From positions 47,909-111,908 of the forward strand of contig NZ_VWPY01000008.1 of NCBI RefSeq assembly GCF_011839805.1: a DNA stretch of 64,000 nt. Direction: 5' to 3'. Source of the stretch: Kineococcus rubinsiae. Its GTDB lineage: Bacteria > Actinomycetota > Actinomycetes > Actinomycetales > Kineococcaceae. This document shows, one piece after another, positions 1-8,299 of the stretch. The notes below the pieces were generated by a model. That model was not told the origin of the DNA, did no database searches, and saw only the letters and a list, made by a program, of their open reading frames with translations. Made by a program: the position numbers and the translations under genes. How positions within the stretch are numbered: the stretch's first letter is position 1; each line of letters starts with the position of its first letter.

Positions 1-77
1 CGTCCACCGCGGTGGGCGCGTCGGGACGCGCGCGGGAGTGCCGGCCGGCCCGCAGCACCACGGCTGCTCCTCTCGCG

Positions 78-124
78 TCATCGGTCATCGGTCGTCGGTC
101 GTCGGTCGTCGGTCGATCATCGGT
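78..124. repeat. Tandem heptamer repeat
   Basis: Six copies of a 7-base unit (TCGTCGG or TCATCGG) lie in tandem at 78-112 and 117-123, with a 4-base TCGA interruption between the fifth and sixth. It sits downstream of the minus-strand DUF4394 gene, in sequence with no credible gene. Slippage-prone simple repeat; no function is evident. Confidence 0.75.
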
Positions 125-143
125 CCTCGCGCCCGCGGGGTGC

Positions 144-203
144 GGCCCGGTCCTGTCCCCTCGCTCAGGACCGGGCCCTCCCCGCGGGCGTCGCCGCCCG
201 CGG
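144..203 (-). terminator. Double hairpin after the DUF4394 gene
   Basis: A perfect 12-bp stem (144-155 with 166-177, 10-base loop) is followed by a second 9-bp GC stem (182-190 with 195-203, loop TCGC). Both lie just beyond the stop codon of the minus-strand gene ending at 215. There is no U-tract, as is common for terminators in GC-rich actinobacteria. Confidence 0.55.
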
Positions 204-214
204 AGAGGGGTGGG

Positions 215-1069
215 TCAGCGCTGCAGCGGCAGGGCGATGTCCGTGACGTCCTGGGCGAACGCCCCGACGCGCTTCGCCTGCCCGGTGAGCAGCGACACCT
301 CGTACAGGCCGCGCCCGCCCCCGACCGACAGGCTGGCGTACCCGGCGACGTCGACCGACTTCCCCTTCACCAGCGTCGAGCTGATGTCGAAGCCGGCGGG
401 ACCCGTGGCGTCGACGCCGAGGGAACCCGTGGCCGCGAGGGTGCCCGCGTTGGCCGGGGACTGGACGGCGACCGCGTCGGTGGCGGTGCTCAGCACGAAC
501 AGCGTCGTCGCCGTCGCCGCGTCGAGGTCGTTGTTCGTGTACGCCGCCCCGGTCACGCCCGCGGTGGTGCCCGCGGCCGGCGGGGTGCTCAGCGGGGTGT
601 CCGCGACGGTGGCCGCGCCCGCGGTCGCGAACGGCTGGCGCAGGTTCTGGCCGGTGTCGCTGACGACGCGCAGCGCGTTGGCGGCCGGGTTGAAGTCCAC
701 GCCGAAGCTGGTGCCCTGCAGGGCGACGGTGAGGCGCTGGACGTAGGTGGCCTTCGCGGTGCGGGTGTCGAGCGTGTAGATCCCGCCGCGGTCGCCCACG
801 CCGTAGAGCTTGCCGTCCTGCACGCGGACGTCGATCCCGACGAGGCGGGTGTCCTGCTGCAGGCCCGTGACGGTGCCGATCGGCCCGCTGCGGCGCGGGT
901 CGCGGGTGCTGAACGTGACGAGCTGGGTGCCCCCCACGAGGCCGACCGCGCGGTGCGAGCTCGACGACGAGCCGCTCTCCTTCGCGGTGGGTCCGCTCGC
1001 GGCGGCGGGGGCCGCGGCGACCGCGGTGACGAGGGCGGCGACGGCGAGTGCGGTGACGGGCTTGCGCAC
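215..1069 (-). CDS. Secreted DUF4394-type protein
   Basis: About 284 residues. The GTG start at 1069 is chosen because GGAGG lies 4-5 bases upstream and the protein then opens with a clean signal peptide (MRKPVTALAVAALV..., Ala-rich cleavage site near residue 24). A longer reading frame to 1147 has no ribosome site. The mature part has the DUF4394 pattern: repeated short blocks such as LVGIDVRVQDGKLYGVGD and a later FGVDFNPAANALRVVSD, suggesting a beta-propeller-like exported protein. The family has no firm biochemical role. It is monocistronic, followed by hairpins at 144-203. Exported location is inferred from the signal peptide; function is unknown. Confidence 0.8.
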   Translation of the reverse strand: MRKPVTALAVAALVTAVAAAPAAASGPTAKESGSSSSSHRAVGLVGGTQLVTFSTRDPRRSGPIGTVTGLQQDTRLVGIDVRVQDGKLYGVGDRGGIYTLDTRTAKATYVQRLTVALQGTSFGVDFNPAANALRVVSDTGQNLRQPFATAGAATVADTPLSTPPAAGTTAGVTGAAYTNNDLDAATATTLFVLSTATDAVAVQSPANAGTLAATGSLGVDATGPAGFDISSTLVKGKSVDVAGYASLSVGGGRGLYEVSLLTGQAKRVGAFAQDVTDIALPLQR

Positions 1070-1175
1070 GGTGTCCTCCAGGGTCGGTGGCCCAGCGTCC
1101 GTGCCGGGCTCGGTGGTGGGTACGCGGCCCGTCCCGCCCGCGTTCACCGCCGTCGCGGCCGGTCCCGGGCGCCCC

Positions 1176-1556
1176 TCAGCGGAGGAGGCAGAACTCGTTG
1201 CCCTCGGGGTCGCGCAGCTGCACCCAGCCCTCGTGCTCGCCCGCGACCGTCGCCCCGAGGGCGAGCAGCCGGGCCAGCTCGCGCGGGTGGTCGTCGGTGT
1301 CCAGGTCGAGGTGGACGCGGTTCTTCACGACCTTGCCCTCGGGGACCCGGGTGAAGAAGTACCGCGGCCCGCCGGCCGCGGACTCGACCAGGACGCTGGG
1401 GTCGTCCTCCGGGTCGTCGATCCCCCGGGCGGCGAGGCGGTCGAGCTCGGCGTCGTCGTAGGGGGCGACCCGGTAGCCGTCGAGCACCCCGGCCCAGAAG
1501 CGGGCCAGGGACGCGGGGTGCCGCGCGTCGACGACGACGTCGCGCAGGGAGGCCAC
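1176..1556 (-). CDS. VOC/glyoxalase-like protein
   Basis: 126 residues, one vicinal-oxygen-chelate (glyoxalase-like) unit. It opens with a beta strand and the HPASLARFWAGVLDGY segment seen in the actinobacterial glyoxalase-like group. It carries the candidate metal-ligand positions VHLDLDTDD (His) and DPEGNEFCLL (Glu). It starts 3 bases after the stop of the neighbouring VOC gene, so the two are very likely co-transcribed. VOC proteins include dioxygenases, resistance proteins and isomerases; nothing here fixes the substrate. Confidence 0.8.
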   Translation of the reverse strand: MASLRDVVVDARHPASLARFWAGVLDGYRVAPYDDAELDRLAARGIDDPEDDPSVLVESAAGGPRYFFTRVPEGKVVKNRVHLDLDTDDHPRELARLLALGATVAGEHEGWVQLRDPEGNEFCLLR

Positions 1557-1559
1557 GGC

Positions 1560-1919
1560 TCAGCGGTCCTCGCGGTGCTGCACCACGTTGAGCACGTTGC
1601 CGTCCGGGGCCCGGACGAGGAACCGGCGCACGCCCCACGGCTCGTCCTGCAGGGGGTGGACGATCTCGTAGCCGCGGCGCAGCGCCTCCTCGTGGGCGGC
1701 GTCCACGTCGTCGACCTTGACGGTCACGACCGGGTCCTCCGGCGCCGCCGCGTCGCGGGTGACGAGCTGGAGCCGCGCGCCGGTCTCCGCCGACGTGTAC
1801 CGGGCCACCCAGCCGAGGTGGAACTCCTCGGTCCCCAGCCCGAGGTACCCCGCGTAGAAGTCCCGTGCCGCGTCGATGTCCGCGACGCGCAGGTCCGCGA
1901 TGATCTCGACCACGCGCAC
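1560..1919 (-). CDS. VOC-family protein, single domain
   Basis: 119 residues from a GTG at 1919, which has a GAGGGGG ribosome site 8 bases upstream. An in-frame GTG at 1925 sits too close to that site. The reading frame extends further upstream, but the extra N-terminus is low-complexity and overlaps the divergent gene. The sequence has the VOC signature: DIDAARDFYAGYLGL near the start, VTVKVDDVDAAHEEALRRGY in the middle and APDGNVLNVVQH at the end. First gene of a two-gene VOC operon. Substrate unknown. Confidence 0.78.
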   Translation of the reverse strand: MRVVEIIADLRVADIDAARDFYAGYLGLGTEEFHLGWVARYTSAETGARLQLVTRDAAAPEDPVVTVKVDDVDAAHEEALRRGYEIVHPLQDEPWGVRRFLVRAPDGNVLNVVQHREDR

Positions 1920-2040
1920 GTGCACCGCCCCCTCGTGAGGGTCCTGGCCCCCGGGACGAGCCTGGCACCGCCCGCGGGGACCGTCCAGAGCGTCCCGGCC
2001 TCGTCCCGGCACCGCGCAGGCGGACGGTAGCGTCGGGCCC

Positions 2041-2976
2041 TTGACCGTGCGCTGGAGGACCGTGTGGCGCGTCGTGCTGGCCGTCGCCACCGTCGCGGCG
2101 GTCGTCGTCCTCGGCCGGCGCCTCGAGGCGGCGGACCTGGGCGACCGGCTGCGCTCGGCGCAGGGCTGGTGGGTGACCGCCGCGGTGCTCGCCTCCACGC
2201 TCCCCGTCCTGGGCAACGTCACCTCGCTGGTCGCGCTGACCCCCGGCCGGCTGCCCGTCGTGCGCACCGCGGCCGTGCAGCTCGCGACGTCCTTCGTGAA
2301 CCTCGTGACCCCGGCGAGCGCGGGCGGGGTCGCGCTGAACATGCGCTACCTGCACCGCCGCGGGGTGCCCGTGGCCGCGGCCGTCACGACCGTCGGGGTC
2401 GTGCAGTCCTCGGCGGGGCTCGTGACGCTCGTCCTGGTCGCGGTCCTGCTGCTGACGTCCGGGCAGGTGCGGGAGATCGGCGGGCTCGTGCCGTGGCAGG
2501 TGCCCGTCGCCGTCGTGGCCGTGTTCGCGGTGGTCGCGGTCGTCGTCCGCTCCTGGGGAGGGGCGCGCGCCTGGCTGCGCCGCCGCGTCCTGGCCCCGCT
2601 GCGCGCGTCGTGGCCGCCGCTGCGGGCGACGCTCTCCTCCCCCGGGCGCCTGACGGCCGCGGTGCTGGGGCACCTGGTGACGACGCTGGGGTTCACGCTG
2701 ACGCTGTGGTGCGCCGTGCACGCCTTCGGGGGTTCCGCACCGCTCGGCCTGCTCGTGCTCGTCGTCGTGGGGAGTTCCGCCGTGGCGGGCGCGGTGCCCG
2801 TCCCCGGGGGGATCGGGGCCGCGGAGGCGGCCCTCGTCGCGGGTCTCGTCACCGTCGGCGTGGACCCCACGACGGCGCTGTCGGCCGCGCTCCTGCACCG
2901 GCTCGTGACCTTCTGGGCGCGGGTGCCGCTCGGCTGGGTCCTGCTGCTCCTGCTGCGCCGCAGCGGCGACGTCTGA
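2041..2976 (+). CDS. YbhN/LPG-synthase-TM-like membrane protein
   Basis: Up to 311 residues with about seven to eight hydrophobic segments. It matches the lysylphosphatidylglycerol-synthase transmembrane family (UPF0104/YbhN): an N-terminal TM, the segment SFVNLVTPASAGGVALNMRYL, and a C-terminal PVPGGIGAAEAALVAGL motif typical of this flippase-like family. The soluble aminoacyl-transferase domain of MprF is absent, so it is not a complete MprF. The start is uncertain: TTG 2041, GTG 2047, or GTG 2062 preceded by GGAGG at 2054-2058. Likely role (family inference): lipid or polyprenol-linked substrate transport. Confidence 0.75.
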   Translation: MTVRWRTVWRVVLAVATVAAVVVLGRRLEAADLGDRLRSAQGWWVTAAVLASTLPVLGNVTSLVALTPGRLPVVRTAAVQLATSFVNLVTPASAGGVALNMRYLHRRGVPVAAAVTTVGVVQSSAGLVTLVLVAVLLLTSGQVREIGGLVPWQVPVAVVAVFAVVAVVVRSWGGARAWLRRRVLAPLRASWPPLRATLSSPGRLTAAVLGHLVTTLGFTLTLWCAVHAFGGSAPLGLLVLVVVGSSAVAGAVPVPGGIGAAEAALVAGLVTVGVDPTTALSAALLHRLVTFWARVPLGWVLLLLLRRSGDV

Positions 2977-2979
2977 CGG

Positions 2980-3005
2980 CGGCCCGGCCCCGCGGGGCCG
3001 GGCCG
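2980..3005. terminator. Palindrome between convergent genes
   Basis: A perfect 26-base GC palindrome (13-bp arms, no spacer) lies 4 bases after the stop of the YbhN-like gene and 4 bases before the end of metI. Position and symmetry suit a bidirectional terminator for the converging transcripts. Confidence 0.7.
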
Positions 3006-3009
3006 GGGG

Positions 3010-3669
3010 TCATCGGCGCAGGACGCCCCGGGCGATGCGGTTGCCCACGAGCTGACCCACCTGCACGATCACGATGATCGTCGCGACGCTGACGTAGACG
3101 ATGCCGTAGTCGTAGCGCTGCGAGCCGTAGGTGATCGCGTAGTCGCCGAGCCCGCCGCCGCCGACGAGGCCGGCCTGCGCGGACATGTCGACGATGCCGA
3201 CGAACACGAACGTGTAGCCGAGCACGAGCGGCCCGAGGCCCTCGGGGACGACGACCCCGAGGAGGATCCCCAGCCGCGAGGCCCCCGCGGCGCGGGCCGC
3301 CTCGACCACGCCCGGGTCCACCCCGACGAGGCTCTGCTCGACGATGCGCGAGACCGCGAACGCGGCGGCCAGCGCGATGGCGAACGTCACGGCGTTCGTG
3401 CCGACCGTGGTGCCGACGACCGCGAGCTGCAGCGGCGTCACGGCCGCCAGGAAGATGACGAACGGGATGGGCCGCACGACGTTCACGACCACGCCCAGGA
3501 CGCCGAACACCACCCGGCTGCCCATGAGGTTGCCCGGCCGCGTCGCGTACAGGGCGATGCCGAGCGCCAGGCCCAGCACCCCCGAGACGACCATCGAGAC
3601 CAGGGACATGAACAGGGTCTGCCCGATGGCGGTGCGGTACACGTCGACGGTGGCGAGGAAGCCCTCCAC
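3010..3669 (-). CDS. metI: Methionine ABC transporter permease MetI
   Basis: 219 residues with five to six TM helices and the inner-membrane-component motif EAARAAGASRLGILLGVVVP, the EAA loop that docks on the ATPase. It has the MetI-type N-terminus (TLFMSLVSMVVSGVLGLALG) and the VRPIPFVIFL segment of methionine permeases. It starts 1 base after the metN stop, in the order metQ-metN-metI. It forms the membrane channel for D/L-methionine uptake. Expression is presumably controlled by the SAM-IV riboswitch ahead of metQ. Confidence 0.93.
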   Translation of the reverse strand: MEGFLATVDVYRTAIGQTLFMSLVSMVVSGVLGLALGIALYATRPGNLMGSRVVFGVLGVVVNVVRPIPFVIFLAAVTPLQLAVVGTTVGTNAVTFAIALAAAFAVSRIVEQSLVGVDPGVVEAARAAGASRLGILLGVVVPEGLGPLVLGYTFVFVGIVDMSAQAGLVGGGGLGDYAITYGSQRYDYGIVYVSVATIIVIVQVGQLVGNRIARGVLRR

Positions 3670-3670
3670 G

Positions 3671-4702
3671 TCAGACCTCCTCCTCGGTGCGGATCCCGTG
3701 CGCGCGCAGCGCCTGCAGCGCCGCGTCGACGGCGGCCGGCGAACCGGTCGTCTCGTAGGTGAGCGAGCCGATGCGCCGCTCGCGCAGCTCCGCGACGCCG
3801 CCGTGCACGAGCTCGGTGCGCACGCCGGCGTCGGCGAAGGCCGCGTCGATGCGCTGCTGCAGGCCGGGTTCGTCGGTGACGGACACCGAGACCAGGCGGC
3901 CGGGGTGGCGCCCGCGCAGCCGCCGCAGCGTCTCGGCGTCGGGGCGGTCGTGCAGGGCGCTGCGCACGAACCGCTTCGCCGCCGCGGTGCGCGGGGTGGA
4001 GAACACGTCGTACACGTCGCCGTGCTCGACGACCCGGCCCGCGTCCATGACGGCGACGCGGTCGGCGATCTGGCGCACGGCGTCCATCTCGTGGGTGATG
4101 ACCATGACGGTGACGCCGAGCTCCCGGTTCACGCGCCGCAGCAGCGAGAGCACCTCGGCCGTGGTCTCCGGGTCGAGGGCGCTCGTCGCCTCGTCGGCCA
4201 GCAGCAGCGGCGGGTTCGTCGCGAGCGCGCGGGCGATGCCGACCCGCTGCTTCTGCCCGCCGGACAGCTGTTCCGGGTGCGCGTGCGCCCGGTCCAGCAG
4301 TCCGACGAAGTCGAGCAGCTCCGCGACGCGGGCGTCGCGCTCGGCCTTCGCGACACCCGCCACCTTCAGCGGGTAGGCGACGTTCCCGGCCACGGTGCGG
4401 GAGCGGAACAGGTTGAACTGCTGGAAGATCATGCCGATCTTCCGCCGGGCCAGGCGCAGGTCCCGCTCGGACAGCGTCGTGAGGTCCTGACCCGCCACCG
4501 TCACCGTGCCGGAGGTCGGCCGCTCGAGGGCGTTGACGAGCCGGACCAGCGTGGACTTGCCCGCGCCGGAGTAGCCGATGACCGCGAGGACCTCCCCCTC
4601 GGTCACGTCGAGGTCGACGTCGTCGACGGCCGTGACCGTCTTCGCGCCGGCCCGCACGTAGTGCTTGGTGACGGAACCGAGGCGGACGATGCTGTCCGCC
4701 AC
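3671..4702 (-). CDS. metN: Methionine ABC transporter ATPase MetN
   Basis: 343 residues. The N-terminal ABC ATPase domain has Walker A GYSGAGKST, Q-loop MIFQQFNLF, signature LSGGQKQR, Walker B LLLADEATSALD and switch His in VITHEM. The C-terminal roughly 80 residues form the NIL domain (RLVSVSVTDEPGLQQRIDAA...), which in MetN binds methionine and inhibits transport when the cell is replete. The metQ stop lies just upstream (1-base gap). It energises the MetI channel. Confidence 0.95.
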   Translation of the reverse strand: MADSIVRLGSVTKHYVRAGAKTVTAVDDVDLDVTEGEVLAVIGYSGAGKSTLVRLVNALERPTSGTVTVAGQDLTTLSERDLRLARRKIGMIFQQFNLFRSRTVAGNVAYPLKVAGVAKAERDARVAELLDFVGLLDRAHAHPEQLSGGQKQRVGIARALATNPPLLLADEATSALDPETTAEVLSLLRRVNRELGVTVMVITHEMDAVRQIADRVAVMDAGRVVEHGDVYDVFSTPRTAAAKRFVRSALHDRPDAETLRRLRGRHPGRLVSVSVTDEPGLQQRIDAAFADAGVRTELVHGGVAELRERRIGSLTYETTGSPAAVDAALQALRAHGIRTEEEV

Positions 4703-4703
4703 C

Positions 4704-5648
4704 TCAGCTGCCCGCCGCCGTGGCGTCCTTCTCCACGGTGGTGAGCTCCGACTGCAGCGCAGCGGCGTCGGTGGTGCTGAGGACGCCGTTCGGGTAGCTC
4801 TTGCGGAACTCCGCCTCGACGGCCGGGTCGTGGATCAGCTCGGCGAGCTTCAGGTACGTCGGGTCCGCGGCGTCGGCCTTGCGGGCGGCGAACACGTTGA
4901 CGTACGGGGCGGCGGCCGGCCCGTTCGGGTCGTCGGAGAAGATCGTGTCGGAGGCCGGGAGCTTCGCGCTGGTGGCGTAGTTGTTGTTCACGACGGCCGC
5001 CGCGACGGAGCCGCTCTGCAGGGCGTTGGCGGTCTGCGACGCGTCGAGCGCCACCACCTCCACCTTCGCGTCGGTGACGTCCTGGGTCGTCGAGAACGCG
5101 GTCCCGCCGTCCTTCAGCGTCACGATCCCCGCGGCCTGCAGCACGAGCAGCGCGCGGGCCTGGTTGATGGCGTCGTTGGGGATGGCGACCTTCGCCCCGG
5201 CGGGCAGCGCCGCGGGGTCCTTCACCGTGGTCGAGTACAGCGGCAGCGGGTACACGGCCGTGGCGCCGATGGGCTGGAGGTCGTCGCCCGAGGTGACGTT
5301 GTAGTTCGCCAGGTACTGCACGTGCTGGAACTGGTTCAGGTCCAGCTCGCCCTGCTTCAGGGCCGGGTTCGGCAGGCTGTAGTCGGAGAAGTTCACGAGC
5401 TCGACGTCCACGCCGAGCTCCTTCTGGGCCAGGTCGACGTAGGTCGTCCAGTACGGCTCCGCCTTGTCGGTCACGCCGATCTTGACGGTGCGGGTGGACG
5501 CCGCGGTCGCGGTCGAGTCGTCGCCCGTGGTGCGCCACACGACGGCGGCGACGGCCACGACGACGACGGCGACGAGCGCCGCGATGAGGAGGGGGAGGCG
5601 GTTGCGCCGCGGCTTGCTGGGCAGCGCAGGGGGGGTGGGGCTGGACAA
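4704..5648 (-). CDS. metQ: Methionine-binding protein MetQ (NlpA family)
   Basis: 314 residues from a TTG start at 5648 with GGAGG 6 bases upstream. Residues 18-42 form one hydrophobic helix. There is no lipobox cysteine, so this protein is probably anchored by an uncleaved helix rather than by lipid, unlike typical MetQ. The NlpA-family domain follows from about residue 52: TVKIGVTDKAEPYW, NFSDYSLPNPALKQGELDLNQFQH, and VAIPNDAINQARALLVLQAAG are strongly conserved in the family. First gene of metQNI and directly downstream of a SAM-IV riboswitch. Confidence 0.92.
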   Translation of the reverse strand: MSSPTPPALPSKPRRNRLPLLIAALVAVVVVAVAAVVWRTTGDDSTATAASTRTVKIGVTDKAEPYWTTYVDLAQKELGVDVELVNFSDYSLPNPALKQGELDLNQFQHVQYLANYNVTSGDDLQPIGATAVYPLPLYSTTVKDPAALPAGAKVAIPNDAINQARALLVLQAAGIVTLKDGGTAFSTTQDVTDAKVEVVALDASQTANALQSGSVAAAVVNNNYATSAKLPASDTIFSDDPNGPAAAPYVNVFAARKADAADPTYLKLAELIHDPAVEAEFRKSYPNGVLSTTDAAALQSELTTVEKDATAAGS

Positions 5649-5684
5649 GGTGGTCCTCCGGGTGGGGCAGGCCGGGACGGGTCC

Positions 5685-5805
5685 CGGTCACTCACGCTTG
5701 TGGGACGGGTTCGTCCCACCGGGCTTTCACCTGGAGCACCCCGCCGCGGGGGAGGGTTGCTGGTCAGCAAGCCAGGGCTTGACGCTGACGCTCGATGCCG
5801 GGGTC
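5685..5805 (-). promoter_or_regulatory. SAM-IV riboswitch
   Basis: Read on the minus strand, the leader contains CAGCGTCAAGCCC, GGCTTGCTGACCAGCAACC and CTCC...GCGGCGGGGTGCTCC, followed by AGGTGAAAGCCC. This is near-identical in order and sequence to the SAM-IV aptamer core known from mycobacteria and streptomycetes (CAGCGUCAAGCCCCGGC..., GGCAACCCUCC, GGGGUGC). An 8-bp hairpin (GTGGGACG/CGTCCCAC) and AAGCGTGAG follow, as in the family's 3' part. It lies about 35 bases before the metQ start, so S-adenosylmethionine presumably switches off metQNI. Identification is by my memory of the consensus, not by a model search. Confidence 0.9.
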
Positions 5806-5927
5806 GAGGATACAGGCTGCGGGGCCCCGGGCCGAACCCCGGCGGGGCACCCCGACCGCCCCCACTACGGTGGCCGCAGCCGCTCCGTGCCGGAGGCGTG
5901 GCCCCACGTGAGGACGACGGAGCAGCC

Positions 5928-7142
5928 GTGACGCGCCGCAGTGCCCGGCCGGGAACGCCGTCGATCCTGGCGCTGGTCCTCGTCACGGGGACCTCCGCCC
6001 TGTCGACCGACACGTACATCGCGGCGCTGCCCGCGATGCGGGAGTCGTTCTCCACCTCGGACGCCGCCGTGCAGCTGACGCTGACGGCCTGCATCGGCGG
6101 GCTGGCCCTCGGGCAGCTGCTGATCGGCCCCGTGAGCGACTCGCGGGGACGCCGGCGGATCGTCCTCGCTGCCACCCTCACCTTCACGGTGATGTCCGTG
6201 CTCTGCGCGCTCGCGGACTCGATCGCGGTGATGCTCGCCGCCCGGGTGGCGCAGGGGATGGCCGCCGGCGCGGCCGCGGCGGTCGGGCGCGCGTGCGTGA
6301 CGGACACCCGCGAGGGCCGGGCGGCCGCCGCGACGTTCGGGACGCTGACGGCGGTCAGCCTCATGGCCCCGGTCGTCGGGCCCGCGATCGGGGCGCTGCT
6401 GCTGCCGCTCGGGGGGTGGCGGACCGTCTTCTGGTTCCTCGCCGCCGTCGGCGTGCTCATGACCGCGGCGGCGGCCCTCGGCCTGCCGGAGACGCTGCCG
6501 CCCGAGCGGCGCCGCCCGGGGGGGCTGACGCAGCTGCTGGGGCGCTCCGCGGAGCTCGTCCGCGACCGCGCCTTCATCACGCCGGTCGCGGTGCAGTGCC
6601 TCGTGACGTGCGGGTTCTTCACCTACATCGGCGGGTCCTCGATCGTGCTCCAGGAGGACCTCGCGCTCACCCCCGGCACCTACGCCACCGTCTTCGCCAC
6701 GAACGCCTCGACCATGATCGCCTCGAGCGTGCTGTTCCGCGTCCTCGTGGTGCGCCTCGGCCCGGAGCTGCTGCGCCGCTGGGCGTTCGGGATCCAGGCC
6801 ACCGGGGTGTTCGCGCTGACGGCGATCGCGCTCGCGTGCACGCCGGGTCCGCCGCCGCTCGTGCTCGTGTGGGTGCCGCTGGCCGTCATGACCTTCGGCC
6901 TCGGCACCTACCTGCCGGCGAACTCCGCGATCGCCCAGCGCGAGGGCCGGCGCTACGCCGGGGCGGCCTCCGCGCTGAGCGGCGGGCTGCCCTTCCTGGC
7001 CGGCGCGCTCACGACACCGCTGACGGGCCTGCTGGGCGCGCAGACGGTGGTCGCCATGGCCGCGGGGATGGGCACCTTCTTCCTGCTCGCCGTCCTCGCG
7101 GCCGCGGCCGCCGCCCGGGCCGGGCGGCGACCGGCCGGGTGA
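5928..7142 (+). CDS. Bcr/CflA-type MFS multidrug efflux protein
   Basis: 404 residues, twelve predicted TM helices. GTG 5928 is chosen for GGAG 5 bases upstream; the long open frame before it is the antisense of metQ. Family marks are the N-terminal LVTGTSALSTDTYIAALPAM, the loop-2/3 motif GPVSDSRGRRRIVL, and the motif-C-like VGPAIGALLLPLGGWRTVFW, all typical of Bcr/CflA drug:H+ antiporters. It is divergent from metQ and convergent with an aldo/keto reductase whose stop is 1 base away. Substrate unknown (bicyclomycin or chloramphenicol in characterised relatives). Confidence 0.9.
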   Translation: MTRRSARPGTPSILALVLVTGTSALSTDTYIAALPAMRESFSTSDAAVQLTLTACIGGLALGQLLIGPVSDSRGRRRIVLAATLTFTVMSVLCALADSIAVMLAARVAQGMAAGAAAAVGRACVTDTREGRAAAATFGTLTAVSLMAPVVGPAIGALLLPLGGWRTVFWFLAAVGVLMTAAAALGLPETLPPERRRPGGLTQLLGRSAELVRDRAFITPVAVQCLVTCGFFTYIGGSSIVLQEDLALTPGTYATVFATNASTMIASSVLFRVLVVRLGPELLRRWAFGIQATGVFALTAIALACTPGPPPLVLVWVPLAVMTFGLGTYLPANSAIAQREGRRYAGAASALSGGLPFLAGALTTPLTGLLGAQTVVAMAAGMGTFFLLAVLAAAAAARAGRRPAG

Positions 7143-7143
7143 G

Positions 7144-8118
7144 TCAGCGGCCCCCGCTCGCGGTGTCCAGCCAGAGCGCGGGGTCGGGGAGCAGCTCCTC
7201 CGCGCGCGCCCAGAACTCCTCCGGGACCGGGTTCGCGAGCGACGCGAGCAGCCGGGGGATGCGGTCGGGCTTCGAGAAGCCCACGACGGTGGTGTCGATG
7301 CGCTCGTCGCGCACCGAGCGCTGCACCGCGGCGTCGGCGAGCGCGATCCCGAACTCGTCGGCGAGGTCGTGCAGGGCGGCCGCCGCGGCGAGGACCTCCG
7401 CCCGCGCGGGTCGGAAGCCGTAGAGCGGCTGCGCGGTGCGGCTGGCGAGCAGCCCGCCGCCGAGCACCGCGGCGTTGACGACGCCGAGGCCCGCCGCGCG
7501 GGCGCGGTCGATGAGCGGGTCCGCGCCCCGGTCGAGCAGCGTCGCCCGGGAGTGCGTGAGCAGCACCTCGAACGCGCCGGTGTCGAGCAGCCGCTCGATG
7601 GTCGGCACGTGACCCGCGGCGATCCCCAGGTGCCCGATCACCCCCTCGTCGCGCAGCGCGACGAGGGCCTCGACCGCCCCGCCGGGCTGGTCGAAGCCCG
7701 CGTCCGGGTGGAACTCCGGGTCGTGCAGGTGGACCAGCGGGAGGTGGTCCATGCCGAGGCGCGCGCGGCTCTCCTCGACGGACGCGCGGACGCGCCGGCC
7801 GGAGAAGTCGCCGTCGGCGGCGTCCACCTTGGTCGCGATCAGCACGTCCCCGGCGCCCACCCGGCCCAGGGCGACGCCGATCCGCTCCTCGCTGCGGCCG
7901 TCGGAGTAGCCGTTGGCGGTGTCGATCATCGTGATCGGGCTGGCGAGGACCCCGAGCGCGACGGCGATGCCCTGCTCCTCGGGGGTGTCGTAGCCGAACA
8001 GCTCCGGCATCCCGCCGAGCGGTCCGCCGCCGGCCGACACGGCGGACACGCGCAGGCCCGTCGCGCCGAGGGTGCGCGTCCAGGACGCGGAGCCGGGGGT
8101 CACCTGCGGGTTCGTCAT
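7144..8118 (-). CDS. Aldo/keto reductase
   Basis: 324 residues, a TIM-barrel AKR. The tetrad is visible: Asp and Tyr in MIDTANGYSDGRSEERIG, Lys in IATKVDA, His in PLVHLHDPEF. The C-terminal nucleotide-binding block includes TTVVGFSKPDRI. It resembles the L-fucose/D-threo-aldose 1-dehydrogenase branch (AKR family 15-like), which oxidises sugars with NAD(P). It is divergent from the ROK regulator (181-base spacer), so it is a plausible part of the sugar regulon at 8.3-16.6 kb. Sugar oxidation is inferred, not proven. Confidence 0.85.
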   Translation of the reverse strand: MTNPQVTPGSASWTRTLGATGLRVSAVSAGGGPLGGMPELFGYDTPEEQGIAVALGVLASPITMIDTANGYSDGRSEERIGVALGRVGAGDVLIATKVDAADGDFSGRRVRASVEESRARLGMDHLPLVHLHDPEFHPDAGFDQPGGAVEALVALRDEGVIGHLGIAAGHVPTIERLLDTGAFEVLLTHSRATLLDRGADPLIDRARAAGLGVVNAAVLGGGLLASRTAQPLYGFRPARAEVLAAAAALHDLADEFGIALADAAVQRSVRDERIDTTVVGFSKPDRIPRLLASLANPVPEEFWARAEELLPDPALWLDTASGGR

Positions 8119-8196
8119 CGAGCCTCATCCGGGTCGGGGGAGCGGGTGCCCGGTCGGTCCCCGTGCGGTCCGGGGCGCTGCGAGCGGCCCGCGCGA

Positions 8197-8250
8197 ACTT
8201 ACCCCTACTCGCCTAAGGAAGTCACGACCCCGCCGCGTGCCGTGTAGATT
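8197..8250 (+). promoter_or_regulatory. Candidate operator/promoter of the ROK gene
   Basis: In the divergent spacer, a locally AT-richer segment carries CTTA...TAAG arms (8198-8216) and a -10-like TAGATT (8245-8250), 50 bases before the ROK start. The arms are short, and a -35 is not convincing. It could serve both the reductase and the regulator. Confidence 0.3.
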
Positions 8251-8299
8251 TCGCCGCTCGCGGGCGGCGAGTCGCTCACGGACCGGGACGGGGGGCGGT

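Noticed and set aside
12..1354. Two long plus-strand open frames over the DUF4394 gene
   Set aside because: They are antisense to a gene with a signal peptide and ribosome site; their proteins are Arg/Ala/Pro-rich low-complexity.
1144..2898. 584-codon minus-strand frame
   Set aside because: Arg/Gly-rich shadow of the VOC genes and the YbhN-like gene, produced by high GC content.
8197..8222. Strong operator for ROK
   Set aside because: Only 4-base arms; kept as a weak candidate, not a finding.
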